A stretch of 14,638 bases of DNA from Actinophytocola sp044466355 (GTDB taxonomy: Bacteria; Actinomycetota; Actinomycetes; Mycobacteriales; Pseudonocardiaceae). The notes beneath the pieces were generated by a model, which saw nothing but the letters and a program-made list of their open reading frames with translations, was not told the origin of the DNA and did not search any database. Where the stretch lies: assembly GCF_044466355.1 (NCBI RefSeq), contig NZ_JBITMQ010000036.1, positions 1-14,638 of the forward strand. The letters run 5' to 3'. Made by a program: the position numbers and the translations under genes. Shown here in pieces: positions 8,291 to 13,917 of this stretch; positions within the stretch are counted from its first letter, which is position 1; each line of letters opens with the position of its first letter.

Positions 8291-8324
8291 CTGCAGCGCG
8301 TCGACCTGGGTCAACGCGCTGCAG
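8291..8324 (-). terminator. Strong hairpin ending the tRNA transcript
   Basis: An eleven-base-pair stem (8291-8301 with 8314-8324) continues, after one position, with GAC/GTC pairing. That one position is C against A on the + strand but a G-U wobble in the leftward RNA, so the stem is continuous only in the leftward transcript. It begins 7 nt after the 3' end of tRNA-Glu, and the leftward tail reads TCGTCTTTGC. The strand bias of the wobble and the location support termination of the tRNA transcript. Confidence 0.65.
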
Positions 8325-8331
8325 TCAAATG

Positions 8332-8404
8332 TAGCCCCGACGGGATTTGAACCCGCGCTACCGCCTTGAGAGGGCGGCGTCCTAGGCCGCTAGACGACGG
8401 GGCC
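8332..8404 (-). tRNA. tRNA-Glu (anticodon CTC)
   Basis: The reverse strand folds as a 73-nt cloverleaf. The acceptor stem is GGCCCCG with CGGGGCT, having G1-U72 at the tip as in many actinobacterial tRNA-Glu genes, and discriminator A73. The anticodon stem CCGCC/GGCGG encloses loop CTCTCAA, giving anticodon CTC for codon GAG. The T arm GCGGG-TTCAAAT-CCCGT is present. CCA is not encoded. It lies 45 nt after tRNA-Gln, probably on one transcript. Confidence 0.95.
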
Positions 8405-8449
8405 TTGAACTAGAGGGAACTGTATCAGACGCGATTTCAGTTCTCTCTG

Positions 8450-8521
8450 CTGGGGTACCAGGACTCGAACCTAGACTAACTGAACCAGAATCAGTCGTGC
8501 TGCCAATTACACCATACCCCA
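8450..8521 (-). tRNA. tRNA-Gln (anticodon CTG)
   Basis: The reverse strand gives a 72-nt cloverleaf with acceptor stem TGGGGTA/TACCCCA and discriminator G73, both typical of tRNA-Gln including the weak first pair. The anticodon stem ACTGA/TCAGT encloses TTCTGGT, giving anticodon CTG for codon CAG. The T loop TTCGAGT is present. CCA is not encoded. The spacer to tRNA-Glu contains GAACTG/CAGTTC (8417-8422, 8438-8443), which may form a processing hairpin. Confidence 0.95.
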
Positions 8522-8536
8522 ACGCTGCTGGTCGCC

Positions 8537-8554
8537 AGCGGCCTCGCGGCCGCT
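8537..8554 (-). terminator. GNRA-capped hairpin between the HAD gene and tRNA-Gln
   Basis: AGCGGCC and GGCCGCT form a perfect 7-bp stem. In the leftward RNA the loop is GCGA, a stable GNRA tetraloop. It lies 21 bp after the HAD stop codon and 15 bp before tRNA-Gln. There is no U-tract, so it may be a weak terminator, an RNA-stability element or a processing signal rather than a full stop. Confidence 0.4.
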
Positions 8555-8575
8555 CGATCAGCACCGGAGAAGATG

Positions 8576-9391
8576 TTAGACCACGCCCTCCCGGCACCGG
8601 AAATCGGCCCCGGCCGCGGCGGTCACGTCCGGCGTCCGGTACTCGCTGACCAGCAGTTCCGGCAGGTCGGCGAGGGTCTCGATGGTCTGGACGCCCGGCT
8701 CGGTCGACGGGTGGCCGCACGAGCGGGACAGCCACACGCCGTGGAGGCCGGCGTCCCGCGCGCCGATGGCGTCGGTCTCCAGGAGGTCACCGACGTGGAC
8801 GGTCTCGGCGGGGCGGACGCCCATCCGCGCGCAGGCCGTGTGGAAAATCACCGGGTCGGGCTTCGCGGCGCCCAGTTCGCCCGCGATGACCAGGGTGTCG
8901 AAGAAGCGGGCGATGCCCAGGCCGGCGAGTTTGGCGCGCTGGTGGTGGCCGGAGGCGTTGGTGACGGCGGCGAGCTTGAAGCCCGCGGCGCGCAGCCAGT
9001 CGAGGCAGGGGACGGCGTCGGCGAACAGCTGCCAGGTGGTGTGCAGCTGGGTGCGCCGCCGTTCCTCGAGGGTGGCGACCAGGTCGTCGTCGAGGAGGGC
9101 GCCGAGGTCGGCGAAGAACGCCTTCGTCCGCGCTCGGTGCATGGCGTCGTAGGACAGTTCGCCCGAGACGACCCTGGCGACGTGTTCGTCGGTGGTGCGC
9201 TGCCACCTCGGCCACATGTCGTCGCGGCCGATGAGGTCGAAGAGCGCGCGCCGGGCGGAGCTCGTGAAGTCGACCAGGGTGTCGTCGATGTCGAGGCACA
9301 CCGCCTGGATCCGCGGTGGCTCGTGCCCGGCCGCCAGTCCGGTCGCGTTGCGGTCGGAGGCAGCAGGAAACGGCACGAGCCCAAAGGTCAT
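8576..9391 (-). CDS. HAD-superfamily hydrolase (phosphatase-like)
   Basis: This 271-aa protein carries all four HAD motifs: DIDDT (nucleophile D34, acid/base D36), T144-N145 in motif II, K177 in AAKPDP (motif III) and G201-D202 with D207 in motif IV. The helical insert between motif I and motif II (about residues 45-130) is a type I cap, as in the phosphoglycolate phosphatase / haloacid dehalogenase-like branch. The substrate cannot be told from sequence. The ATG has no Shine-Dalgarno site but a TAACCT -10 box six bases upstream, suggesting a leaderless mRNA. It lies upstream of tRNA-Gln and tRNA-Glu on the same strand. Confidence 0.85.
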   Translation of the reverse strand: MTFGLVPFPAASDRNATGLAAGHEPPRIQAVCLDIDDTLVDFTSSARRALFDLIGRDDMWPRWQRTTDEHVARVVSGELSYDAMHRARTKAFFADLGALLDDDLVATLEERRRTQLHTTWQLFADAVPCLDWLRAAGFKLAAVTNASGHHQRAKLAGLGIARFFDTLVIAGELGAAKPDPVIFHTACARMGVRPAETVHVGDLLETDAIGARDAGLHGVWLSRSCGHPSTEPGVQTIETLADLPELLVSEYRTPDVTAAAGADFRCREGVV

Positions 9392-9397
9392 CAGCAG

Positions 9398-9403
9398 AGG
9401 TTA
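9398..9403 (-). promoter_or_regulatory. Leaderless -10 box of the HAD gene
   Basis: On the reverse strand TAACCT fits TAnnnT and ends six bases before the ATG at 9391, so transcription would start at or next to the A of the start codon. No ribosome binding site is present, consistent with leaderless translation, which is common in actinobacteria. No clear -35 box is visible. Confidence 0.5.
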
Positions 9404-9454
9404 GGCCGCCCGGGGCACCCTTCGATTCGGCTAACGAGGTGATTGTGTGGATTC

Positions 9455-9497
9455 TGACTCGATTAAGTCAGCCGCTTGTGAGCCAGAGACGATTAAG
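9455..9497. promoter_or_regulatory. Putative operator: palindrome plus direct repeat in a divergent region
   Basis: TGACT (9455-9459) and AGTCA (9466-9470) form an inverted repeat around a 6-bp centre. The centre overlaps the octamer CGATTAAG (9460-9467), which is repeated at 9490-9497, 30 bp (about three helical turns) downstream. The surrounding 100 bp is clearly less GC-rich than the rest of the window. It lies between the divergent HAD and FAD-monooxygenase genes, upstream of both promoters. The regulator is unknown. Confidence 0.4.
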
Positions 9498-9580
9498 CTG
9501 TATCGCTTTTCATCAGCGTGGTGTTACCGGGCTGTCAGAAACGACACGTGCGCGATCCCCGCCGTAACGGCGACTTCACC

Positions 9581-9609
9581 TTGACGTCGGTTCCCGCCGG
9601 GTGCATCCT
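9581..9609 (+). promoter_or_regulatory. Putative promoter of the FAD monooxygenase gene
   Basis: TTGACG (9581-9586) is followed after 17 bp by CATCCT (9604-9609). The predicted transcript start near 9616 lies downstream of the GTG at 9601, arguing against that codon and for the ATG at 9649, which has GGAGG (9640-9644) just upstream. Confidence 0.45.
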
Positions 9610-9648
9610 GAAGTTATTCAACAAGAGGTGAATTTGGCTGGAGGGGTC

Positions 9649-10890
9649 ATGGAACGGACCACGTGTCTGGTCGTCGGTGGCGGTCCCGCCGGGATGGTGC
9701 TGGGGCTGTTGCTCGCGCGTGCCGGCGTCGCGGTCACGGTGCTGGAGAAGCACGCGGACTTCCTGCGTGACTTCCGCGGCGACACCGTGCATCCGACGAC
9801 GCTGGACCTGCTCGACGAACTGGGGCTGGGGGAGGCGTTCGCGAAGCTGCCGCAGAGCAGGCTCGAACGCGCGCAGTTGCCGACGCCGCGGGGGATGGTG
9901 CCGTTCGGGGACTTCACCCAGTTGCCCGGCAGGCACAACTACATCGCGATGGTGCCGCAGTGGGACCTGCTGGACCTGTTGGCGGACGCCGCGAAACAGG
10001 AGCGGACGTTCACGCTGCGGACGGAGACCGAGGCGGTCGACGTGGTGCGCGACCACGGCCGCGTGGTCGGCGTCGAGTACCGCACGGCGGCGGGCGAGAC
10101 CGGCCGGATCCTCGCGGACCTGACGATCGCGGCGGACGGACGGCACTCGGTGCTGCGTGCCGCAACGGGTCTGAGGGTGCGCGACTACCCGACACCGATG
10201 GACGTCTGGTGGTTCCGCCTGCCGCGGCACGACAGCGACCCGGCGGGCGTGGTGGGCGTGATGAGCAGGCGGCGCGCGGTGATCATGTTGGACCGCAACG
10301 ACTACTGGCAGACCGCGGTGCTGATCGGGAAGGGCTCGGACCCGGAGCAGCGGAAGCGACCGGTGTCGGAGATGGTCGCGGGCATCGCGGAGGTGGTGCC
10401 GTGGCTGTCCGACCGGGTGGACTCGGTGCCCTCGTGGGACGACGTGAAACTTCTCGACGTCCGCGTCGACCGGCTGAGCCGCTGGTACACCGAAGGCCTG
10501 CTGTGCATCGGTGACGCGGCACACGCGATGTCACCGGTCGGCGGCGTCGGCATCAACCTCGCGGTCCAGGACGCGGTCGCCGCGGCGCGACTGCTGGCGC
10601 CGCCGCTCGTGAGCCGCACCGTCACCACGCGCGACCTCGCGAAGGTGCAACGGCGCAGGCTGCTGCCGACGATCATCACGCAGGCCGGGCAACGGTTCCT
10701 GCACGCGAAGGTGCTGCGCCCCGCGCTGGCGGGCGACATCGAGATCGCGCGCGCGTCGAAACTGCCACTGCCGGTGCGGTTGATGACCCGGTTCCCGAAG
10801 CTGCGGCGCATCCCCGCATACGTCGTGGGACGCGGCTTCCTGCCCGAGCACGCACCGGCCTACGCGCGGCGGTTGTCCACAGGTAGGTGA
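9649..10890 (+). CDS. FAD-dependent monooxygenase / oxidoreductase (PHBH-type)
   Basis: From the ATG at 9649 the protein is 413 aa, a usual length for group A flavoprotein monooxygenases. It has the N-terminal FAD-binding GxGxxG motif (GGGPAG, 10-15) and a conserved glutamate at the end of the second strand (VTVLEK). The DG motif is at D163-G164, and the GD motif at G288-D289 within GDAAHAMSP. These enzymes hydroxylate aromatic or related substrates using NAD(P)H and O2. The substrate here is not predictable, and no biosynthetic genes adjoin it. The GTG at 9601 would add 16 residues but sits at the predicted promoter. The last codons overlap a TTGTCCACA site. Confidence 0.85.
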   Translation: MERTTCLVVGGGPAGMVLGLLLARAGVAVTVLEKHADFLRDFRGDTVHPTTLDLLDELGLGEAFAKLPQSRLERAQLPTPRGMVPFGDFTQLPGRHNYIAMVPQWDLLDLLADAAKQERTFTLRTETEAVDVVRDHGRVVGVEYRTAAGETGRILADLTIAADGRHSVLRAATGLRVRDYPTPMDVWWFRLPRHDSDPAGVVGVMSRRRAVIMLDRNDYWQTAVLIGKGSDPEQRKRPVSEMVAGIAEVVPWLSDRVDSVPSWDDVKLLDVRVDRLSRWYTEGLLCIGDAAHAMSPVGGVGINLAVQDAVAAARLLAPPLVSRTVTTRDLAKVQRRRLLPTIITQAGQRFLHAKVLRPALAGDIEIARASKLPLPVRLMTRFPKLRRIPAYVVGRGFLPEHAPAYARRLSTGR

Positions 10891-10900
10891 GTTGTCCACA
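10873..10900 (+). other. Two DnaA-box-like sites
   Basis: TTGTCCACA occurs at 10873-10881 and 10892-10900 in the same orientation, 19 bp apart, inside an 11-bp direct repeat GTTGTCCACAG. TTGTCCACA is the known preferred DnaA box in Streptomyces. The first copy lies in the last codons of the monooxygenase gene and the second just after its stop. A third, reverse-oriented variant (TCGTCCACA) is at 11701-11709. Nothing else here suggests an origin: there is no dnaA, dnaN or dense box cluster. DnaA binding is untested. Confidence 0.4.
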
Positions 10901-10980
10901 GCCCCCACCCGAACCGGCTTTTCTGTCACCCCCGACCGGTAGACTGGCATGGCGGGTGGCCCCCGGGAACGGGTGGGGCT
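10900..10980 (+). terminator. Nested inverted repeat after the monooxygenase gene
   Basis: AGCCCCCACCCG (10900-10911) pairs with CGGGTGGGGCT (10970-10980) over 11 bp with one bulged C. A competing partner CGGGTGG lies at 10953-10959. Inside, ACCGG (10913-10917) pairs with CCGGT (10936-10940). It starts ten bases after the stop codon between convergent genes, so a terminator or 3' stability structure is the most economical reading. It lacks a U-tract. A TAGACT hexamer at 10940-10945 before an ATG at 10949 looks promoter-like, but the frame that follows is not convincing as protein. Confidence 0.4.
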
Positions 10981-11073
10981 TGAGGTTACGCACTGGGCGG
11001 ACAATTATTCGCGTTTTCAAGGTCAGCGGCACGGCGCCCAGCGCCGGGAAAGTCGCTGTCGGGACGTGAGCCC

Positions 11074-11297
11074 GGAACAACCGGTGGGTCAACCTGGTTG
11101 TTCCCGGCTGCGACAAGGGCGGCCTGGTCGGCCCGCTTCGCGGGCCTCGGGTGTGCATCCGCTGGGTGCCGTGCTGCGAAAGGCGCTTTCCCGGCACCGG
11201 GCGCCGGTAACGCGCCGTTCGCGGCAACCCGCATGCCGCGAACGCGCATTTCGCGGCACCGCCCCGGGCGCTGCGCGCCCGGCCCGCGTAGCGGGCC
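11074..11297. repeat. Array of GC-rich hairpins in the convergent gap
   Basis: Consecutive inverted repeats fill this stretch. They are 11074-11082 with 11096-11104; 11130-11136 with 11140-11146 (GGCCCGC-TTC-GCGGGCC); and 11165-11171 with 11192-11198, enclosing GAAAG/CTTTC. Next is 11216-11226 with 11234-11244, an 11-bp stem. Last come 11264-11271 with 11275-11282, and 11281-11287 with 11291-11297, which repeats the GGCCCGC arms. The segment 11234-11242 can also pair downstream with 11250-11258, so two folds compete. No ORF here looks like a protein. It may be a cluster of REP-like elements or a composite terminator. Confidence 0.55.
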
Positions 11298-11357
11298 GCT
11301 TTGTGCATGGCCGAGCTTGATCATTCGGCGGATCCGGGTTTGAGCGCCGCGAAAGCC

Positions 11358-11386
11358 GCTTATGGGACGTTGAGTGTCCCGAAAGC
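11358..11386. repeat. Small palindromic element
   Basis: GCTT (11358-11361) and GGGAC (11364-11368) pair with GTCCC (11376-11380) and AAGC (11383-11386) around a GTTGAGT loop, with a 2x2 internal mismatch. The flanking GCGAAAGCCGCTT resembles GCGAAAGGCGCTTT at 11177-11189, so the two elements may belong to one intergenic repeat family. Confidence 0.4.
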
Positions 11387-11425
11387 GTCTTGGGTTCAAG
11401 CCGGGCGGAAGCCCACAAAGACGGC

Positions 11426-11562
11426 CTGCCTGCCCTCCCGTCGACCTGGCGAAGCCCGATCACACCGGGTCAAGGGGCCAACAAAAAGCACCCCGCGCCC
11501 GAAACGCCGGCTCCTTGACGCGGTGTGATAGCCCGGAGGGAGGTCGACGGGAGGGCAGGCAG
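11426..11562. repeat. 137-bp long inverted repeat
   Basis: The outer arms 11426-11447 and 11541-11562 are perfectly complementary over 22 bp. The inner arms 11459-11479 and 11509-11529 match at 19 of 21 positions; one of the two exceptions is a G-U wobble in the rightward RNA. An 11 x 11 unpaired internal loop separates the two stems and a 29-nt loop (11480-11508) caps them. Neighbouring frames are shadows. A bidirectional terminator, a MITE-like mobile repeat or a structured RNA are all possible. Flanking target-site duplications are not evident. Confidence 0.65.
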
Positions 11563-11680
11563 ACCCATCCTCGCCAAATCTCAACACGCAAGAATCGGAA
11601 TGCGCCCTCCCCGAGATCAGCCCGTCCGGCGAGGACAAGTACGCGCTAACGCCGGGTGTCCGAGTGGTCGCGCACCGACG

Positions 11681-11708
11681 CGTCCACTGGGAATGATCAC
11701 TGTGGACG
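11681..11708 (-). terminator. Inverted repeat just after the IclR gene
   Basis: CGTCCAC (11681-11687) pairs with GTGGACG (11702-11708) around a 14-nt loop, immediately downstream of the leftward stop codon at 11711-11713. It is a modest hairpin with no U-tract, so termination is only a possibility. Confidence 0.3.
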
Positions 11709-11710
11709 AT

Positions 11711-12412
11711 CTAGAGCCGGTTCTGGAGCGCGTCCGCCGCGGCGAGGAGGTCCGCCGCCCAGCGTGCGCCGGGACGCCTGCCCATCCGGTCGATGGGGCC
11801 GGACACCGACACCGCGGCCACGACCTGACCCGACGCGTCCCGCACGGGCGCGGACACGCTTGCCACGCCTGGCTCCCGCTCGGCCACGCTCTGCGCCCAG
11901 CCGCGCCTGCGCACCTCCAGCAGCGCGCGCTCGCCGAACACCGCGTCCGCGAGCAACGTCCGCTGGGTGGCCGGGTCCGTCCACGCCGCAAGGACCTTCG
12001 CGCCCGAGCCGGCGGTCATCGGGAGGCGCGCGCCGACCGGAACGGTGTCGCGCAGGCCACTCGGCGGCTCCGCCGTGGAGATGCAGATGCGGTGGACTCC
12101 GTCACGCCGGTAGAGCTGCACGCTCTCGCCCGTGCGGTCCCGCAGCCGGGGCAGCACGCTGCTCGCCGCGTCCAGCAACGGGTCGACCGCGCCGCCCGCC
12201 AGTTCGGCGAGCGCGGCGCCCGGCCGCCACCGTCCGTCGCTTCCCCTGCGCAGCAAGCGATGCACCTCAAGGCCCACCGCGAGGCGGTGGGCGGTGGCGC
12301 GGGGGAGTCCGGTGCGCGTGCAGAGTTCGGCCAGGCCACAAGGCTCCTTGGCGACCGCCTGCAGGACCGCCATTGCCTTGTCCAGTACACCGATGCCGCT
12401 ATGCTGTCCCAC
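11711..12412 (-). CDS. ndgR: IclR-family regulator of leucine biosynthesis (NdgR/LtbR-like)
   Basis: The 233-aa protein has an N-terminal winged helix (about residues 8-65, recognition region near TGLPRATAHRL) and an IclR effector-binding domain (about 75-230). It is divergent from leuC. In Streptomyces and Corynebacterium an IclR regulator in this position (NdgR, LtbR) controls leuCD and other amino-acid genes, so the symbol is assigned by family plus context. The start codon is GTG at 12410-12412, with a perfect TAATAT -10 box six bases upstream and no ribosome binding site, indicating a leaderless mRNA. The palindrome at 12428-12442 lies between its -10 and -35 boxes, which suggests autorepression. 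Confidence 0.85.
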   Translation of the reverse strand: MGQHSGIGVLDKAMAVLQAVAKEPCGLAELCTRTGLPRATAHRLAVGLEVHRLLRRGSDGRWRPGAALAELAGGAVDPLLDAASSVLPRLRDRTGESVQLYRRDGVHRICISTAEPPSGLRDTVPVGARLPMTAGSGAKVLAAWTDPATQRTLLADAVFGERALLEVRRRGWAQSVAEREPGVASVSAPVRDASGQVVAAVSVSGPIDRMGRRPGARWAADLLAAADALQNRL

Positions 12413-12418
12413 GTCTCG

Positions 12419-12448
12419 ATATTAAGTTCCCGCTATATGGGATGTCCA
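12419..12448 (-). promoter_or_regulatory. Leaderless promoter of the IclR gene
   Basis: On the reverse strand TGGACA (12443-12448) and TAATAT (12419-12424) are separated by 18 bp, and the -10 box ends six bases before the GTG start. Transcription would start at the start codon. The geometry equals that of the HAD gene promoter at 9398-9403. Confidence 0.6.
12428..12442. promoter_or_regulatory. Candidate IclR operator
   Basis: TCCC-N7-GGGA forms a 15-bp palindrome with an A/T-rich centre (GCTATAT), lying between the -10 and -35 boxes of the IclR gene and 56 bp before the leuC ATG. An outer pair GTTCCC (12426-12431) / GGGAAC (12463-12468) may extend the site. IclR regulators bind such partial palindromes. 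The exact NdgR consensus was not compared. I could not place the leuC promoter with confidence. Confidence 0.45.
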
Positions 12449-12498
12449 GTGTTTCAGATCGTGGGAACCCAACTTCCGAAGTCGATGGGTGAGAAGGC

Positions 12499-13902
12499 AT
12501 GGGAAAGACGCTTGCCGAGAAGGTATGGGAGCAACACGTCGTTCGGCGGGGGACCGGTGCCGAGCCGGATCTGCTGTACATCGACCTCCACCTCATTCAC
12601 GAGGTGACGAGCCCGCAGGCGTTCGACGGTCTGCGCCTCGCCGGTCGTCCCGTGCGCAGGCCCGATCTCACCATCGCCACGGAGGACCACAACGTCCCGA
12701 CGGTCGACATCGAGCTGCCGATCGCGGACCCCGTGTCCCGCACGCAGGTCGACACGCTCCGTGCCAACTGCGCGGAGTTCGGCGTCCGGCTGCACCCCAT
12801 GGGTGACGCGGAGCAGGGCATCGTGCACGTCGTCGGCCCGCAGCTGGGTCTGACGCAGCCCGGGACGACGGTGGTGTGCGGCGACAGCCACACCTCGACG
12901 CACGGCGCGTTCGGCGCGCTGGCGTTCGGCATCGGCACGTCCGAGGTCGAGCACGTGCTGGCCACCCAGACGCTGCCGTTGCGGCCCTTCAAGACGATGG
13001 CGATCACTGTGGACGGGGAACTGCGCCCGGGCGTGACGGCCAAGGACGTCATCCTCGCGGTCATCGCGAAGATCGGCACCGGCGGCGGGCAGGGCTACGT
13101 GCTCGAGTACCGCGGCGCGGCGATCGAGAAGCTGTCGATGGAAGCGCGGATGACCATCTGCAACATGTCCATCGAGGCGGGCGCCCGTGCCGGGATGATC
13201 GCGCCGGACGAGACCACGTTCGCCTACCTGAAGGGGCGTCCGCACGCCCCGGCCGGCGATCTGTGGGACAAGGCGGTGGCGGCGTGGCTGGCGCTGCGCA
13301 CCGACGACGACGCCGAGTTCGACGCCGAGGTGCGCATCGACGCGAGCGCGCTGACGCCGTACGTGACATGGGGCACCAACCCGGGCCAGGGTCTCCCGTT
13401 GTCCGAGCGGGTGCCCGACCCGGAGACGATCGGCGACGAGAACGAGCGCAGCGCCGCCGAGAAGGCGCTCACGTACATGGACCTGGCGCCGGGCACGCCG
13501 CTGCGCGACATCCACGTCGACACGGTGTTCCTCGGCTCGTGCACCAACGGCCGGATCGAGGACCTGCGCGCGGCCGCGGAGGTGTTGCGGGGCCGCAAGG
13601 TCGCCGACGGGGTGCGGATGCTCGTCGTGCCCGGCTCGATGCGGGTGCGAGCGGCCGCCGAGTCGGAGGGTCTGCACCAGGTGTTCCTGGCAGCGGGCGC
13701 CGAGTGGCGGCAGGCGGGTTGCTCCATGTGCCTCGGCATGAACCCGGACCAGCTCAAGCCCGGTGAGCGGAGCGCGTCCACATCGAACCGCAACTTCGAG
13801 GGACGGCAGGGCAAGGGCGGCCGGACCCACCTGGTCTCCCCGCTCGTCGCGGCCGCCACGGCCGTCCGCGGCACCCTGTCCTCTCCCGATGACCTGGCCT
13901 GA
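12499..13902 (+). CDS. leuC: 3-isopropylmalate dehydratase large subunit
   Basis: LeuC, with LeuD, isomerises 2-isopropylmalate to 3-isopropylmalate in leucine biosynthesis, using a [4Fe-4S] cluster in the cytosol. The 467-aa length is standard. The three cluster ligands are C348 (GSCTNGR), C408 and C411 (CSMC), one position offset from E. coli LeuC. The aconitase signatures GDSHTSTHGAFG and NRNFEGRQGKGGRTHLVSP are intact. The ATG at 12499 has GAGAAGG directly upstream. It is divergent from the IclR regulator and 15 nt ahead of leuD, forming one operon. Confidence 0.97.
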   Translation: MGKTLAEKVWEQHVVRRGTGAEPDLLYIDLHLIHEVTSPQAFDGLRLAGRPVRRPDLTIATEDHNVPTVDIELPIADPVSRTQVDTLRANCAEFGVRLHPMGDAEQGIVHVVGPQLGLTQPGTTVVCGDSHTSTHGAFGALAFGIGTSEVEHVLATQTLPLRPFKTMAITVDGELRPGVTAKDVILAVIAKIGTGGGQGYVLEYRGAAIEKLSMEARMTICNMSIEAGARAGMIAPDETTFAYLKGRPHAPAGDLWDKAVAAWLALRTDDDAEFDAEVRIDASALTPYVTWGTNPGQGLPLSERVPDPETIGDENERSAAEKALTYMDLAPGTPLRDIHVDTVFLGSCTNGRIEDLRAAAEVLRGRKVADGVRMLVVPGSMRVRAAAESEGLHQVFLAAGAEWRQAGCSMCLGMNPDQLKPGERSASTSNRNFEGRQGKGGRTHLVSPLVAAATAVRGTLSSPDDLA

Positions 13903-13917
13903 AAGGGGCAAACGACG

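Noticed and set aside
8332..8404. tRNA-Glu as attachment site for an integrated island carrying region A
   Set aside because: I found no second copy of the tRNA 3' end in the window and no integrase gene.
9601..9648. GTG at 9601 as start of the monooxygenase
   Set aside because: It lies within the predicted promoter spacer and has no ribosome binding site; the ATG at 9649 follows GGAGG and begins right before the FAD-binding strand.
10900..10965. 6C-type actinobacterial small RNA, suggested by three runs of five C
   Set aside because: The C runs are not placed in the loops of two adjacent hairpins, as that RNA requires.
10887..11320. Short forward frames at 10887-11069 and 10949-11320 after the monooxygenase
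   Set aside because: They run through hairpin repeats, have Arg/Pro/Ala-rich products without domains, and lack ribosome binding sites. A GTGA overlap at 10887 is probably coincidence.
10891..11710. CRISPR array or insertion sequence in the 820-bp gap
   Set aside because: There are no regularly spaced identical direct repeats with unique spacers and no transposase frame; the structures are inverted repeats of different sequence.
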